A stretch of DNA of 64,000 nt from Pyxicephalus adspersus (GCF_032062135.1 NC_092859.1:158250447-158314446), one strand, 5' to 3'; numbered from the stretch's first letter, positions 45,012 through 56,439 are shown. Notes: generated by a model not told the origin, from the sequence alone. Numbers and translations: made by a program.

Positions 45012-45106
45012 GGGGTTAAGGTTAGGGGTTAGATATAGTGGTTGGATTTAGGGGTTTGGCTCAGATTATGTTTAGGGTTTAGGTTGCAGGTTAAAGGTTA
45101 AGGGCT
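45012..45106 (+). repeat. Degenerate TTAGGG-like stretch
   Basis: A G/T-rich run on the plus strand with repeated GGTTAGGGG, TTTAGGGGTTTGG, TTTAGGGTTTAGG and GGTTAAAGGTTAAGGG words. It resembles a decayed interstitial telomeric repeat but never shows more than one or two perfect TTAGGG in a row. Confidence 0.45.
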
Positions 45107-45497
45107 CGTACCTACCTGTCTTTACTTTGCATTAATTTTACAAATTTTAAGCACGCATACCTTAAAATCCAAGTGTCCAGCCTATCATATACCATTAGAA
45201 GTCTTTCTTTTCCTAGAGACAAAACTGACCCAATGGGCTTTGGGTGAAGCATCAAAATAGTACTCATTTGCTATGGGCCCATGCATAAAACACACATCTG
45301 ACGTCTAACTGGGCCACATAGAAAGGTTTAAAAAAAAGCAATGTGTGACCCCATGAGATTTGGATAAGTATTTCCACTGTACTCATATACTATGGGCCCA
45401 TGAAAAGCACATATCTGATGTCTACCTAACCCCTATAGAAGGCTATATAAAGCCATACATGGCTCCATGTGATTTAGGTAAGAATTACCACAGTATA

Positions 45498-45758
45498 GGG
45501 CAGCACAGTGATTTAAATCTCGATCAGGACACTATCTGCATGGAGTTTGCAGGTTATGCCCGTGTTTGCATGGGTTTCATTAGGATACTCACGTTTCCTC
45601 CCGCATTCCACATTTCCCCCAAATTAACCTTAGACTGTAATAAAGACATATAACTATAGTAGGGACATTAGATTATGAGCCCCTTTGAGGGACAACTGGT
45701 GACATGACTATGGACTTTGTACAGTGCTGCATAATATGTCAGCACTATATAAATACCG
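45498..45758 (+). mobile_element. V-SINE-like element
   Basis: Starts GGGCAGCACAGTG (head of a tRNA-type SINE; the region around the promoter boxes is deleted), then 'cactatctgcatggagtttg', 'gggtttcattaggatactc', 'gtttcctcccgcattcc', 'gggacattagattatgagcc' and the tail 'gtacagtgctgcataatatg', 'agcactatataaatac'. The middle is the conserved V-SINE core, and the tail is shared, in reverse, with the S1 copies elsewhere. Confidence 0.75.
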
Positions 45759-45766
45759 TATATTAA

Positions 45767-46026
45767 TAGTGTTTCTCAACCCTTTTCACATAAGGGAACC
45801 CTTGAAATACCTTTCAGATCTTCATGAAACTCCTTCTATAATTACTATGTCCACAGCTCACAACACTACAGTCAGTGAGAAGAATGTCTCTAACTTTGCT
45901 GGCCATTGGAAAGAATTTCACTCTAATAAACCATTGGTATCGCTTAAACTGACCGGAGAGGCACAAACTGCTCATTGTTCAAGAAACCCTCAGCAACCTC
46001 TAGAGGAACCCTGGTTAGGAAACACA
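45767..46026 (+). mobile_element. hAT-like MITE, copy 5
   Basis: Opens TAGTGTTTCTCAACCC and closes 'aaccctggttaggaaacaca', so both terminal repeats are readable. Internal blocks 'gggaacccttgaaatac', 'tataattactatgtccac', 'cacaaactgctcattg' and 'caacctctagaggaaccct' match the other copies. It sits 8 bases after the SINE end. Confidence 0.8.
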
Positions 46027-46598
46027 GATCTAAGTCTAACTGTCCCCTATAGAAGGGTTTATAAAGCATTGTGTGAACCACTCTACTCATATGCCATGGA
46101 AAAATGCAAAATACACATCTGAAGTCTAATTGGCCCTTATGGGGGCCATATGGGGGCCTGTAGGTAAAAATTACCACTTATGAGACAATTAAAAACTATA
46201 CATCTTTATGAAGCCTTTTGTGGACCTATTGGTTTTAGGTCAAGCGTCACTGCAGTACTCATATGGGCCCATGAAAGACCACACACCTGAGGTCTAATTT
46301 GGGCCAAATAGAGGGGTCTATAAAGCCATGTGTGGCCCCATAATATTTGGGTAAGCATTACCACTGTACTCATATGCCATAGGCAATGAAAAAAACACAT
46401 ACGAAGTTTAACTGTCCCCATAGAACGGGTTATAGAGCCTTGTATGGGCCTATTGGTTTTAAGTTAAGCATCACTGTTGTACTCTTATTCTATGGGCCCA
46501 TGAAAGACCACACATCTGAAGTCTAACCAGGTCATATAAAAGTGTCTATAAAGCCATGTGTGGTCTCATAAGATTTGGGTAAGCGTTACCAGTGTAGT

Positions 46599-46967
46599 CA
46601 TATGCCATAGACCTCTGAAATACACACATCTGAAGTCTAAATGACCAATATAGAAGGGTTTATAGAGCCTTGTGTGGACCCCTTGGTTTTCGGTCAAGCA
46701 TCATTGCTGTGCTTAAATGCCATGGGCCCATGAAAGACCACACATCTGAGGTCTACCTGACCCCTATAGAAATACCATGTACTCATATGCCATGGACCCC
46801 TGGAATACACACATCTGAAGTCTAAATGACCAATATAGAAGGGTTTATAGAGCCTTGTGTGGACCCCTTGGTTTTCGGTCAAGCATCATTGCTGTACTTA
46901 AATCCCATGGGCCCATGAAAGACCACACATCTGAAGTCTACCTGACCCCTATAGAAATACCATGTAC
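46599..46967. repeat. Recent 185-bp tandem duplication within the array
   Basis: 46599-46783 and 46784-46967 are nearly identical, with only a handful of substitutions (e.g. catagacctctgaaa / catggacccctggaa). They share a joint deletion 'ccctatagaaataccatgta' not seen in other units, so this is a younger higher-order duplication. Confidence 0.9.
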
Positions 46968-46985
46968 CATGGACTGATGAAAAGC

Positions 46986-47621
46986 CAAACATCATAAGCC
47001 TTCCTATATCAGCAATTTGTAAAATCCAAACAGGTTACCCCGGAAAGAAAAAAGGCAAATTAAACATTCCAGGTCCACTTAGCTGTTCCATGACACACAC
47101 AAGGGAATTGACCTTTATCAAAGCAAAGAATGTGTCTGATGCAATGAGTCGATAATAACGATAATTGCCACAATAATCTTTTTGAAGTAAGCAGCATCCC
47201 AGCATGATCCTCCGAATATTACTCATAATTATTGATTACAATGTCAGTCTGGGACTAGGAGAGCCACAGGAAGCAGCATTAACATTACCGGCAAAACAAG
47301 CAAATTAGGTAAGTATGACAGAGGACGGGATGGAAGACGACGCAAAATGAAAGTTACATTACAAATGGAAAAACCATGAATGTATTGGTTGATTTACATA
47401 AAGATATCACATGGGTTTAATATTGCTGGAAAAGCATCTTCTTGGCTTCATCCATTAGGACTTCATAGTAGTCAGATTCTGTAATGGACGAGATAGCCTG
47501 CATAGATGGATATACTTCAGAAGTATGGATTAATGTGTATGTCAAAGTAAATATTACAAATGTCAAAAGCAAAAAACATATTAAAAGGAAAGATAAAGAG
47601 AAAAGTTTTTTTGTTAAGGTT
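46986..47621. other. No recognisable feature
   Basis: Unassigned sequence between the tandem array and the second foldback element. Confidence 0.45.
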
Positions 47622-47807
47622 TTGTTTTTTTAATATTGTGAATGGTTGTAAATACATTCTGTACAATCAACCAATTACATGATATAGTATCATAATATTC
47701 ATGCAAGTCCTTATTAACTTATGTGTGGACTTAGTAGGACAGAATACGAGACAACATATCAATTTAGGGTAAAATTAGAAAGGAAGTAGAGTTGGATCTC
47801 ATATCCC

Positions 47808-47836
47808 GACACGTTTTACAGCTTAGGCTTCCTCAG
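47808..47836 (-). ncRNA. Hammerhead-like motif with perfect 6-bp stem I
   Basis: Minus strand: CTGAGGA, AGC-CTAA-GCT as stem II, a core of TAAAA where GAAA is expected, ACGTGT, C. Flanks TATCCC (47837-47842 read on minus) and GGGATA (47802-47807) pair over 6 bp, the best stem I in this window. The altered core suggests it is now inactive. Confidence 0.4.
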
Positions 47837-48279
47837 GGGATAGGGAGAACCAGTGAATACACTGACTACTTTCAATAAGTATGTATATCTCTGACATACT
47901 TAGTGCATATGACCACCACAGGGTCTATGGACACATATATATTCATTTTAATAACTGTAGACTTTCATATGAGTTATTGCACATATATATATACTTACCT
48001 ATTTAAATACTTTCATGCTTTCTATTTCATATATATTTCCTTCAATGCCACAGGGCCAAGACACAGCAAAATACCCCGTTTGGTATATACCATTTACAGT
48101 TTTTCTTCAGTTTTTTTCTCTATAATACATTATGTTATTCTGATATGTTTTTAATTTACAATCTTACTGATTAATTATATATATATGTTGATATATTTGT
48201 CTATAACTAGCATAATATGTTATTATACATGCAACAAATTTTTATTCATTACTTATACCTTTATTTTCAGTAGAACTTT

Positions 48280-48312
48280 TTTTCTTTCTTTCTTTCTTTC
48301 TTTCTTTCTTTC
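48280..48312. repeat. (TTTC)n microsatellite
   Basis: Eight consecutive CTTT units within the centre of the foldback element, followed by a T11 run at 48321. Confidence 0.95.
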
Positions 48313-48652
48313 AGTTTTTCTTTTTTTTTTTTGTTTTTGATCTACTGCAATTTTATTATTACTTTGAACCTTTGCATTTACATTTCTCTTTCTATCAGTG
48401 TATTCACTAGTTTTTTCACTAGAGTAAGCCTCACCAGAGAAACGCATCGGGACATGAGATCCAGCTCTATTTCCTTTGTAATTTTACCTTAAATTGATAT
48501 GTAATTTACCTCGGTCTAGTACTTTGCCCTACTAACTCCATGTATAAAAGTGGTTAATAAGGACTCACATGAATATTATGATATTATATCATGTAATTGG
48601 TAGATTGTACAGACTGTATTTACAACCATTTACAATATTTACAAAAAAAAAA

Positions 48653-49139
48653 ACTACTTTTTTCTTTTTCTTTCTTTTTATTGATTTCTAAAATTTCTTA
48701 GGGGTAGGCTAACGCTATTTTTGAAGTTTAGGAAACACACATTTCTGTGATATAATTCTAAAAAATACAAATGAATATAGGAAGTACTTTACCCATACAC
48801 ATAAATTATATCTATGCTTTAATAATGGAAGGATCCTGCCAAAAACGCACTCAGATCCTAACCCTTGTGCTGGGCAGAAAACAAACTGGTGAACTGAGAA
48901 GTCAGCCCGACTCCCACTCCAGATCTGTACATTATAAAGTTTAATCCTTCTGTAGTCCGAGATAAGAACTGGGAGGGTTTGAGATCACATTGGAGGAGCG
49001 GGGAGCACTCACATGGGAGAGCTATGTACAAGGCTTTGTTTTGTATATAATGAAATGCTTCCTATGGTAAAGGACCAGAAGGGAGATTAGTTAGGGTTAC
49101 ATGCACTTTAAGTAATAAAGCAAACCTTGTTTTTATTTG
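48653..49139. other. No recognisable feature
   Basis: Roughly 490 bp of unassigned sequence. Confidence 0.45.
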
Positions 49140-49505
49140 ATATAAAAGGGTAGATAACCTGTTTTAATTTTACCCCCCTAAATGGTTTCCTATTTAAAAA
49201 AAATTCAGAGGAAGCTCCTCACCTTTTACTGCCGTGGCAGTGAAGAATGGGCAGAGCCTCATGGGATATCTATGTCATGTATCCCAGAAAGCTTCAGGCT
49301 GCTCCTTCTGCGCATGCCTGAGGGGCTTTTCCAGGCACGGAATCTGCGCAGTGCTAGATTTGGTGATGCAGCCAAATGAAAAAGAAGATGGCGCCTGGTG
49401 GTGCCGGTGCCAGGACGAAGGCGGATTCCAGAGCGGCGTGGGACCGGGGTACGAGGGATTGGGGGCTCTGCAGAAATAAACGTAAGTGGTATTTTTTATT
49501 TTTAG
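49140..49505 (+). mobile_element. GC-rich dispersed element X, copy 2
   Basis: Homologous to 13440-13985, in the same orientation, but about 150 bp shorter in the middle. Shared blocks: 'ccttttactgccgtggcagt', 'catgggatat', 'ctgcgcatgcctg', 'aggggcttttccaggcac', 'gaagatggcg', 'gggattgggggctctgc' and 'gtaagtggtatttttta'. The class is unknown. Confidence 0.65.
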
Positions 49506-50614
49506 GACAGTTCTTTTTTATGAGTTAATATTTACTAACGATGGAGCTTCAGACACCTCAAGAAGTCGTTGTGACACAACTTTACACTGATCACAATACA
49601 AAGCTATAGGGAGCGATTCTGCATCTAATGCCATGGCCATAACACGGGATGAAAAAGTGTAAACTTATGGATCGAAAAGTAGAACCTGGAACATAGAGAG
49701 GGACAAAATGTGTCACTGCACAGGGACCCCAGACCGTCCCCAGCCAAAAGGGTCCCCCACATACCTCAAGTCAGTTCATTGAGGGGGGGCCCAAGTTCTG
49801 CACAGGGCCCACTGTTGGCTTTGGGAACAATCTATAGTTTGGCACCAAATCCCATTATTTTGAACAGATACATTGTCAGTACACTTATCCATCTTGGGGC
49901 TTTCTTTCACTTTTGTAATAAAATATTGACCTAAAATTCACCTCCCCAAGAACTTCTTTGTCTGGATTGCACATTACTGCATTGAAACACTTCTAACCAT
50001 GCGTCCCTGAAAAGTGTGGGATGAATCCCATTTACATTATTGACCCATTTCATATGGTCTTCCATTGGAGTAATTATGTTTCCTCTGCACATGTGCCAGG
50101 GACAAATAAGTGGACCGGGAGAATCTAAGGTGCTGATGAGCAATGCTGGGCAATAAACTGGATGTTATAGGAAATCTGCTGGGAAAGAACAATGAACCTT
50201 GAGAAGGACCAATATTCTAAAATGCAGTTATCCTTTAAACCTGACCTCCTAGCACAACAACTAGTATTTAAATACAAATGCCATGCTTTTTAAATCTTCG
50301 ACCTCTATGTATTTCTTTTAGATTTAATAAAATCTTGTAATAAAAACCAGTCAGTGCAGCCCTCTCTCCTTGTGCAGTGAGACCGGTCTTGTCCCCGCCC
50401 CCTCCGTAGTTTTCTACAGACAGCCTGTAGTGGGTGGAGTTACCAGGCCCCTCCCACAGTATAGGATAGTGATGATGTCACTGCTGCTTTACAAGGCAAA
50501 ATCTTGGTTTATAAAGGCATTCGGTGCAAATAAAGTGGATTTATATCCTTTATGGCTATTGAGCATTTTATGGAAATACAATGTTTGTGCCTGGAGTTTA
50601 GCTTTGATAATACA
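49506..50614. other. No recognisable feature
   Basis: About 1.1 kb of unassigned sequence. Confidence 0.45.
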
Positions 50615-50646
50615 TCTAGAATTTACCTTTAAAGGTAAATTCTAGA
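50615..50646. repeat. Perfect 32-bp palindrome
   Basis: TCTAGAATTTACCTTT is followed directly by its exact reverse complement AAAGGTAAATTCTAGA, with no spacer. A third partial copy of the arm, ATTTACCTT, follows at 50647-50655, so replication template switching is a likely origin. Confidence 0.95.
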
Positions 50647-51560
50647 ATTTACCTTCTACCATTTACAAGTTGAATTAGTTATCATGGCAAGTCAATGATA
50701 TCACATTGAAAAATGTAATTACATTTAGTCATATTTCTGAAATTCTGATAAGATTCTGTTACTTAGATACCTTGCAGGGAGCTTCATACCTGATCCCTAC
50801 GGGCTGCATTATAGACCAATGCACATTACTACGTGCACATGTGTATAAAGGTGATGTGACCACTATACAGCTATCACTGATCATTCACCAATAGATATCA
50901 ATTCATTTCAGTGATATTCAGTGGTGCAATGTGGAAAGTTTGCTATAACAAGGATAAAGCATGATTTCCTACAGAGCTGGAGGTTGTTATGTAACTAGCA
51001 GATCAGAAAGATGAATCATTGTACAGATACAAGGTAGAGCTGGAAGGAAATCAACACCATTGTAATCTGTTCCCATGCATCGCCGGACTCCAAGCACGGA
51101 GGAGAACCATGACAGTGATGCTGATTTGCAGGGTTTAGGCTGGGAAAGGCATTCGGCTCCAGCTGTTTATTCCCATCTCAGTGCCGCCTTGTCATATCCA
51201 GACAACTCAGCTTGCTGCCTCTGTGACTATAGCAGCAATCAGCAAGACCACCGCTCGGCCTGCAAAACCCATCTCACACAACCAATGGTTAAAGTATAAC
51301 AAAGGTTTTCAAATATTGGATCCATTGCCCAATAGATCTGCGTCGTTCTGCACCACCCAATGCATGGAGACAGGGAAGAGGGACACTTTCAGCCTAAAGT
51401 TTTTGCAACATCCCCATTTTGCAGACCAAAAATAAAATACCCAAAATGATTGGTTGCTTTTCTATGTTTTTGTTATATTAGCTTTTTTAAAAATAACAAA
51501 TTTATTTATTCAGTGGGCAGATGAAGGTTTAGTGCAAAGTAACAACTTATAATAGTTAAA
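50647..51560. other. No recognisable feature
   Basis: Unassigned. Overlapping frames at 51075-51435 have no recognisable domain. Confidence 0.45.
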
Positions 51561-52211
51561 CAGGGCCGGATAAGGCATTTAAAAGATTTCGGCGCCCCTG
51601 TGTATACGTAATCCAAAATATAAACAATTATAAAGAGTTAAATAAAATTTTATTTATCGAAATGAAACAAAACTTACAATAAGATGGAAAGTAATGGTTA
51701 TTTTTGTATACTTCCACTTTACTTATATTTGAAAAGTTTTCTCTTACTTTTTTTGATTGCAAAGTCTTTGATCAGATCCTCCAAACTAATCCTATGTAAC
51801 ACATCTGCTTCCATACTTAGAGATAAGGCATCCAGCCTGACTTGTTGCAGAGTTGTTCTGATGGGATTTTTAATATACTTAAACTGAGAAAATAAACAGC
51901 TGAGCAATTTGTGACCATTAATGTTAAAAAACCAATGTCTACATATGGAAAGGCAAACTCAATACTGTCTTCTACAATTTTTTTTCTGCACTCTCTGAGT
52001 ACTCTTTTTATTATTGTTTATATCTGTATGTAATTTTTTTATTTAATGGGGGGCCACTTTTGCGGATCCTGGTTCAGCTGCACCATTTGCAGTATTGCAC
52101 CATATGGCCCATGGACCATGGAAAATTCAGCTATTGAAAATTTCAGTGGTGCCCCCTTTCCTTGATGCCCTAAGCACACACTTATTTTGCTTGATGGTTA
52201 ATCCACCCCTG
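51561..52211 (-). mobile_element. hAT transposon relic (651 bp) with transposase C-terminus
   Basis: Terminal repeats CAGGGCCGGATAAGGC and GGTTAATCCACCCCTG, as in a well-populated anuran hAT family; 'ttcggcgcccctgtg' and 'gccctaagcacac' near the ends also fit. Flanking 8-mers TAGTTAAA / TAGTTGTC match at five positions. The interior keeps only the 3' end of the transposase on the minus strand. Confidence 0.75.
51719..51907 (-). pseudogene. hAT transposase C-terminal fragment
   Basis: The minus-strand frame contains TTLQQVRLDALSLSMEADV and DLIKDFAIKKSKRK. This fits the end of the hAT family dimerisation region, where a 'RL..LA..SIE.D......D..I..FA..KARK' pattern is typical of ZMYM1-like/TTF-finger hAT transposases. 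The ATG at its start is internal to the ancestral gene; upstream domains are deleted and the fragment ends in a stop. It is not functional. Confidence 0.6.
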
Positions 52212-53927
52212 TAGTTGTCATTCATTTTATAGAGGTGCACAGGTTTGGGTTGGCCTACAAGGGGATTGAGGAACCCTCTGGTTGGTACCAGTGATATGCT
52301 GCACAAATTAAGTTTTTTGTGCCATGCAGGGGGTCACTGGATAGCCAACTGGTACCTTGGTGTGTCCTTGCCACCAAAACTGTGCCAGAAAACCTATCTG
52401 TTCCTGTGTTCTCTCTTCTTTTTTTGGCCCCAGGTTCCCAGTCCAACCCTGGAGGTATATATATATCAAACCATTAGGGAGGGACAGCTAGGGTGCGGGA
52501 GGGACTTTGAGTGAAGGAGGGACCAGAGTCAGGATGTATGCACCATTGTGCAAAGTAATTCATTATAATGACCCAAATCCTGATAAGGATGGCCCATACA
52601 TTAGTCATTGGGTGCAAACTCTTTGATATCAATTAGTAACTTAATACAAACTTGCACCCATTAACCAGGAAAGCCAAACTTTGGCAAGCAGTGCCACCTA
52701 ACAACTGCAAGCATTGCCACCTGCCGGCCAACAAGCGCTGCTTATATATTGATCACATATTGATTGAGAATTGCTATTGGATTTATTGTTTTTTATCAAA
52801 GGTAACTTCTAATTCACTAAAATATTTTACAGTGCAAGGCCACCTTAATCTTCATGATTATCATCGAAATCATTTTTGTAAAGTTCCTCCCAACACAAAA
52901 AACATGCACAAGAGAACCTGTTTTGTGGTTTCATTTAGCTTTTTATTCTCAGTTTTTCCTGCATGCAGAGACTTGATTGGAGACGTGTGTACAATGCTTT
53001 CCTATCACCTGCGGAGCATCTGATACCATTTTGGAAGATTTACACCTAGAGCAGTTTTCATGCACTTGTGAAAACTCTAAAACACTTTTAAACAACCGCA
53101 TGCAAGCACAATCGACTCCATACAAGTGATTAGCGGTTGATTTCAGATGCATGGAAAGCTGTAACCGCACCACAACTCCACCATTTGTATGAACCGGCCA
53201 TAACAGATATGAATTATCGCAGCAGCCGGTTCTTCTGTTGTAGGGAGGAACACCGCTGTGTATAATTTTGCCATTTGTCTGTACTCTGATAATTGAAAGT
53301 GATGAAAGGCAGAGGATGGCCCCTTTAATATATGCTAATTTATGAGCTCTGATTGAAAGCATGCACTCAGATTCCATGTTGGAAGTCTTTTACCAATCCT
53401 CCCCGTTTGAAGTATGAGCGTGTATTTACTTTGTATGATTGTAGATGAGTGGTAAGCTCTGCAGAGCCGCAGCGTTATATTATAATGAAAACACTAATAA
53501 TGGGAAACGAGCCCTCTTATGTCTTCTACAAGGTGACAACAGATAATGAGCAAAACGCTGCTCCAAGGATGGCTGCAATGTGATTGGACAGAAGCTTCCG
53601 GAAAGGAATGGAACTGATCAGTTGGAGTGGAATAATATTCAGCAAATGGCAGTCTCCTTGTTGCCCCATGGTTTTTCCTATCTTGCCCCAAGTGATCTCC
53701 GTAAAGAAACACAATTCCCCCAATTCACAGTACAGAACTGCTGAAGCAGCCATCTGACCATGGTTGTTTGTCTTAAGTGAAAATTTATCATGTTTACAAA
53801 GGTTTCAGATTTGCTATTGGCAGATTAGTGAACAACCAAGCATGGACAACCGCTGTAATTTCCTATGGAAGGGAGCACAGTGGGGTGCTGCTCATTAATC
53901 CTCCCCTTCTGTAAAGAACGGAACAGA
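52212..53927. other. No recognisable feature (1.7 kb)
   Basis: Unassigned. Frames of 123 codons (52652-53023, plus) and 142 codons (52949-53377, minus) overlap on opposite strands, lack domains and are probably chance. Confidence 0.45.
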
Positions 53928-54463
53928 TGTAAGGCCCGGGTTCAGCACAAATGCTCACCAGACACCAGTCCCCAAATCTAACGCCGCACCCTTCACCTAA
54001 AGCAAGGTTCCGATTAGCCTCAGGAGGTTAGATGCACCACTCCAGCACATGGTTGCCCTCCTATGCACAAGGGATGGCATCTGGGGAAGGACTGAAAGAG
54101 GACCAGGAGCCCACAGATAATGCAACACCAAGGATTCCAACAGAGCCAAGTCCAAAGTACATAGCCAGAGGTCATACCCAAAGCAGAGTCGGGGTCACAG
54201 GGTTTATCCAGGCAACATACAATCACAGGGACAACAGCCACTAGGGGTTGTGAACAGAGAGAGGCCATAAGGACCCCTCAGCCAATGGCAGGATGAAGCC
54301 AGGGACTAATCTGCTGCTAAAATCCCCTTTAGCTGTGCACAGCCTCAGAGTGCTGGGGATGCTGAGAAGAGACATCTCAGACTGCATGGCTACAGGGACG
54401 CAGGGGATGCTGCTATTTCCTCGTTCTCCTTGCTGCCGCAAATGACACCCCCGGTGGCACACA
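53928..54463 (-). mobile_element. LTR-like dispersed repeat, copy 3 (reverse)
   Basis: Plus strand starts TGTAAGGCCCGGGTTCAGC and ends 'ccggtggcacaca', the reverse of the copy-2 ends. Internal blocks 'catggttgccctc', 'agggactaatctgctgc', 'gctgtgcacagcctcag' and 'ctccttgctgccgcaaatg' match. About 140 bp are missing relative to copy 2. Confidence 0.55.
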
Positions 54464-56439
54464 GCAATGGGATCGCCAGCAAGATAAGCTTCTCCTAACA
54501 ACAGCATCATGTGTACATTACTCGTTTGTTCCATCATCACCGGAAACAATGGACAGGGCTATAGATTACTGCCAACAGAGGTGGTACAATTGCTCCACCA
54601 TCTACTTCCTGTGACTACAAGCCCTCCATCTCATGTAGACATGCGGTCTCTACTGTAATGTATGGATCCTGGGAACTGTGGTCTGGCATCTATTGTTCTT
54701 CCTATGTCACACCTGATTGACCCTGTAATTTGCTGAATTCATAGATGGGAGGAAATGAGATGTAGAGCAGTATGCAAGCACATTTGGCCCACCAATCAGA
54801 TGTTCAGTCCACTATTATCAAATGGGTTGCTAGCAGAATTTGCCTTGTTCAATTTACGTTTTAGTTGGGCTTTAAGTGTCCAAAGTTTAACAAACCTGAC
54901 CTTTAGATCCACCAACCACCATGTAGTGGAATCGTCTGCTTGACTGAATTCTAGTTGATTGAAAATGATCAGATTGTCTCCATATTACACAGCTTTGATA
55001 TATCTGAAGGAGGTTGTGCAGTCAGATTGCAATATGTATGGTGAACATAACACGGAATATTCTCAGCTGGAAGTCCTACGTATGTTCACCTACATATATA
55101 TGTCATCATCTCTTGATGAATTGGAATGTGGAATTTCTCTGTCCAGCCCCATCCATGGCCATTACCCCCATATATTAATAACGTCAGAAAAAATCCCCCA
55201 CATAGCACACGTTGGGTTGATCTCATTATCTGCACAATTTGGATAAAACACACTAAGATTTGCTTCATTTTTCATATTTAAAAATTTGATTTGAGGAAAT
55301 CTAATCAGATTGACTGCTTACATCTGCAAAGCTTGTCCTTCCCCCCTGAGCAGTATTGGGAGGTTCTGCTTATTCTGCATTACTTTACTACAAAGGTATA
55401 ATTATTGTGATCTCATCGACGCATTTCACAAATTCAACACAGGAACAGCTTTTGGAAAACATTAGGATTTTGGGTTTGCTCAGTTTTCCGATTTCCCATT
55501 ACTCAATTGACCAAAAATCTGTTTTTCTGATCCCAAGATATCCTTGACCTGTGAGGCAAACCATGAGCACACGTACGGCAGAGGATTGATGCATGCTTTT
55601 ACTGTAATGCATCTGCAGAGCCTATTAGTAAATGGTCTTTCTGCTCCATGTTGACAATGTGAGGAATAATAAAAGCTGACATCACTCTGTCTAGACGCAG
55701 CTTATCAATGATATTGCAGGGCTGCTGGAGTCAGCAGAAATGGCCGTAGTCAGGAATAAAGGAAACGTTTCAAGGTGCACCATGGAGGTTGTGTCGGCTT
55801 TAAGTACCATGAACCTATTTATATTACCGGCAGAGATGGCCGGGTCCAGAACAGAGACTGGAAGTGGAAGGAAGGTGGGGAAGGGCAGCGACAGAGGACA
55901 TTTGTGGAGAAGGTTTGCTGCAGAGATTGCAGGTGGTGGGAGGAAGAAATGAGAAAAGGAATGAAAGGGCCACCTGCGCCTAATGGTCCCCAGCAATCCC
56001 ACCACCCCCAAAAAAATCGCCCACCTTAATATAGGTTAACAATTTACCTGTAATGGAGAAAGTAACTTTACTTCTGTCCTCATGTCATCATGTCATAGGG
56101 GACACGACAGGTAGAAACTTTGATGGATGTGGTGTTGTCTCCAGTGCCGGATGTTATCGATGCATATATTTTATGAACAGCATATCACAGTGCAGGAGCG
56201 GGCATAGGAAAGTGCAAAGTTGGCAGCTGCTCGAGGAACTTGGACCCTCCTCAGCCCCACAGGGGCCAAAACATAATCCGGCAAGAGGGATCCAAGCCAG
56301 TTCTACGCTGGTGACCACTGTTGGTTATGGTCACCATTGCCACAGTGGTAATTAACTTTGTATGCCTCCATAATATATTTTTATTGGTTAACCAGTAGTT
56401 CTACTTTAAACTTTCCCTTCAAGTGCCTGTGAAGGAATG
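54464..56439. other. No recognisable feature (2 kb)
   Basis: Unassigned sequence. The overlapping frames at 55740-56029 have no recognisable domain. Confidence 0.45.

Larger units (their letters stand above)
45200..46985. repeat. Tandem repeat, ~115-bp unit, interrupted by two mobile elements
   Basis: Unit landmarks are 'tgtactcatatgc.atgggcc', 'catgaaa.accacacatctga', 'gtctaa.tg.cc', 'atagaagggtttataaagcc' and 'gtgtggcccca.aagatttgg'. Markers recur at about 45293, 45411, 46113, 46283, 46395, 46510, 46624, 46740, 46808 and 46926. Between 45498 and 46026 the array is broken by a V-SINE-like element and a hAT MITE lying side by side. Confidence 0.9.
47622..48652. mobile_element. 1-kb foldback element with hammerhead-like ends (Penelope-like derivative?)
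   Basis: Arms of ~190-220 bp: 47632-47836 and, inverted, 48425-48650. Matching words include 'tggttgtaaata', 'tcataatattcatg', 'tccttattaac', 'acatatcaattta' and 'gatctcat.tcccga'. The arms' inner ends hold the hammerhead-like motif (clear at 47808-47836, damaged at 48420-48448). The ~580-bp centre is AT-rich with a TTTC microsatellite and no coding potential. Confidence 0.6.

Noticed and set aside
52652..53377. Opposed frames of 123 and 142 codons
   Set aside because: They overlap antisense, have no domain, and neither has splice or promoter support.
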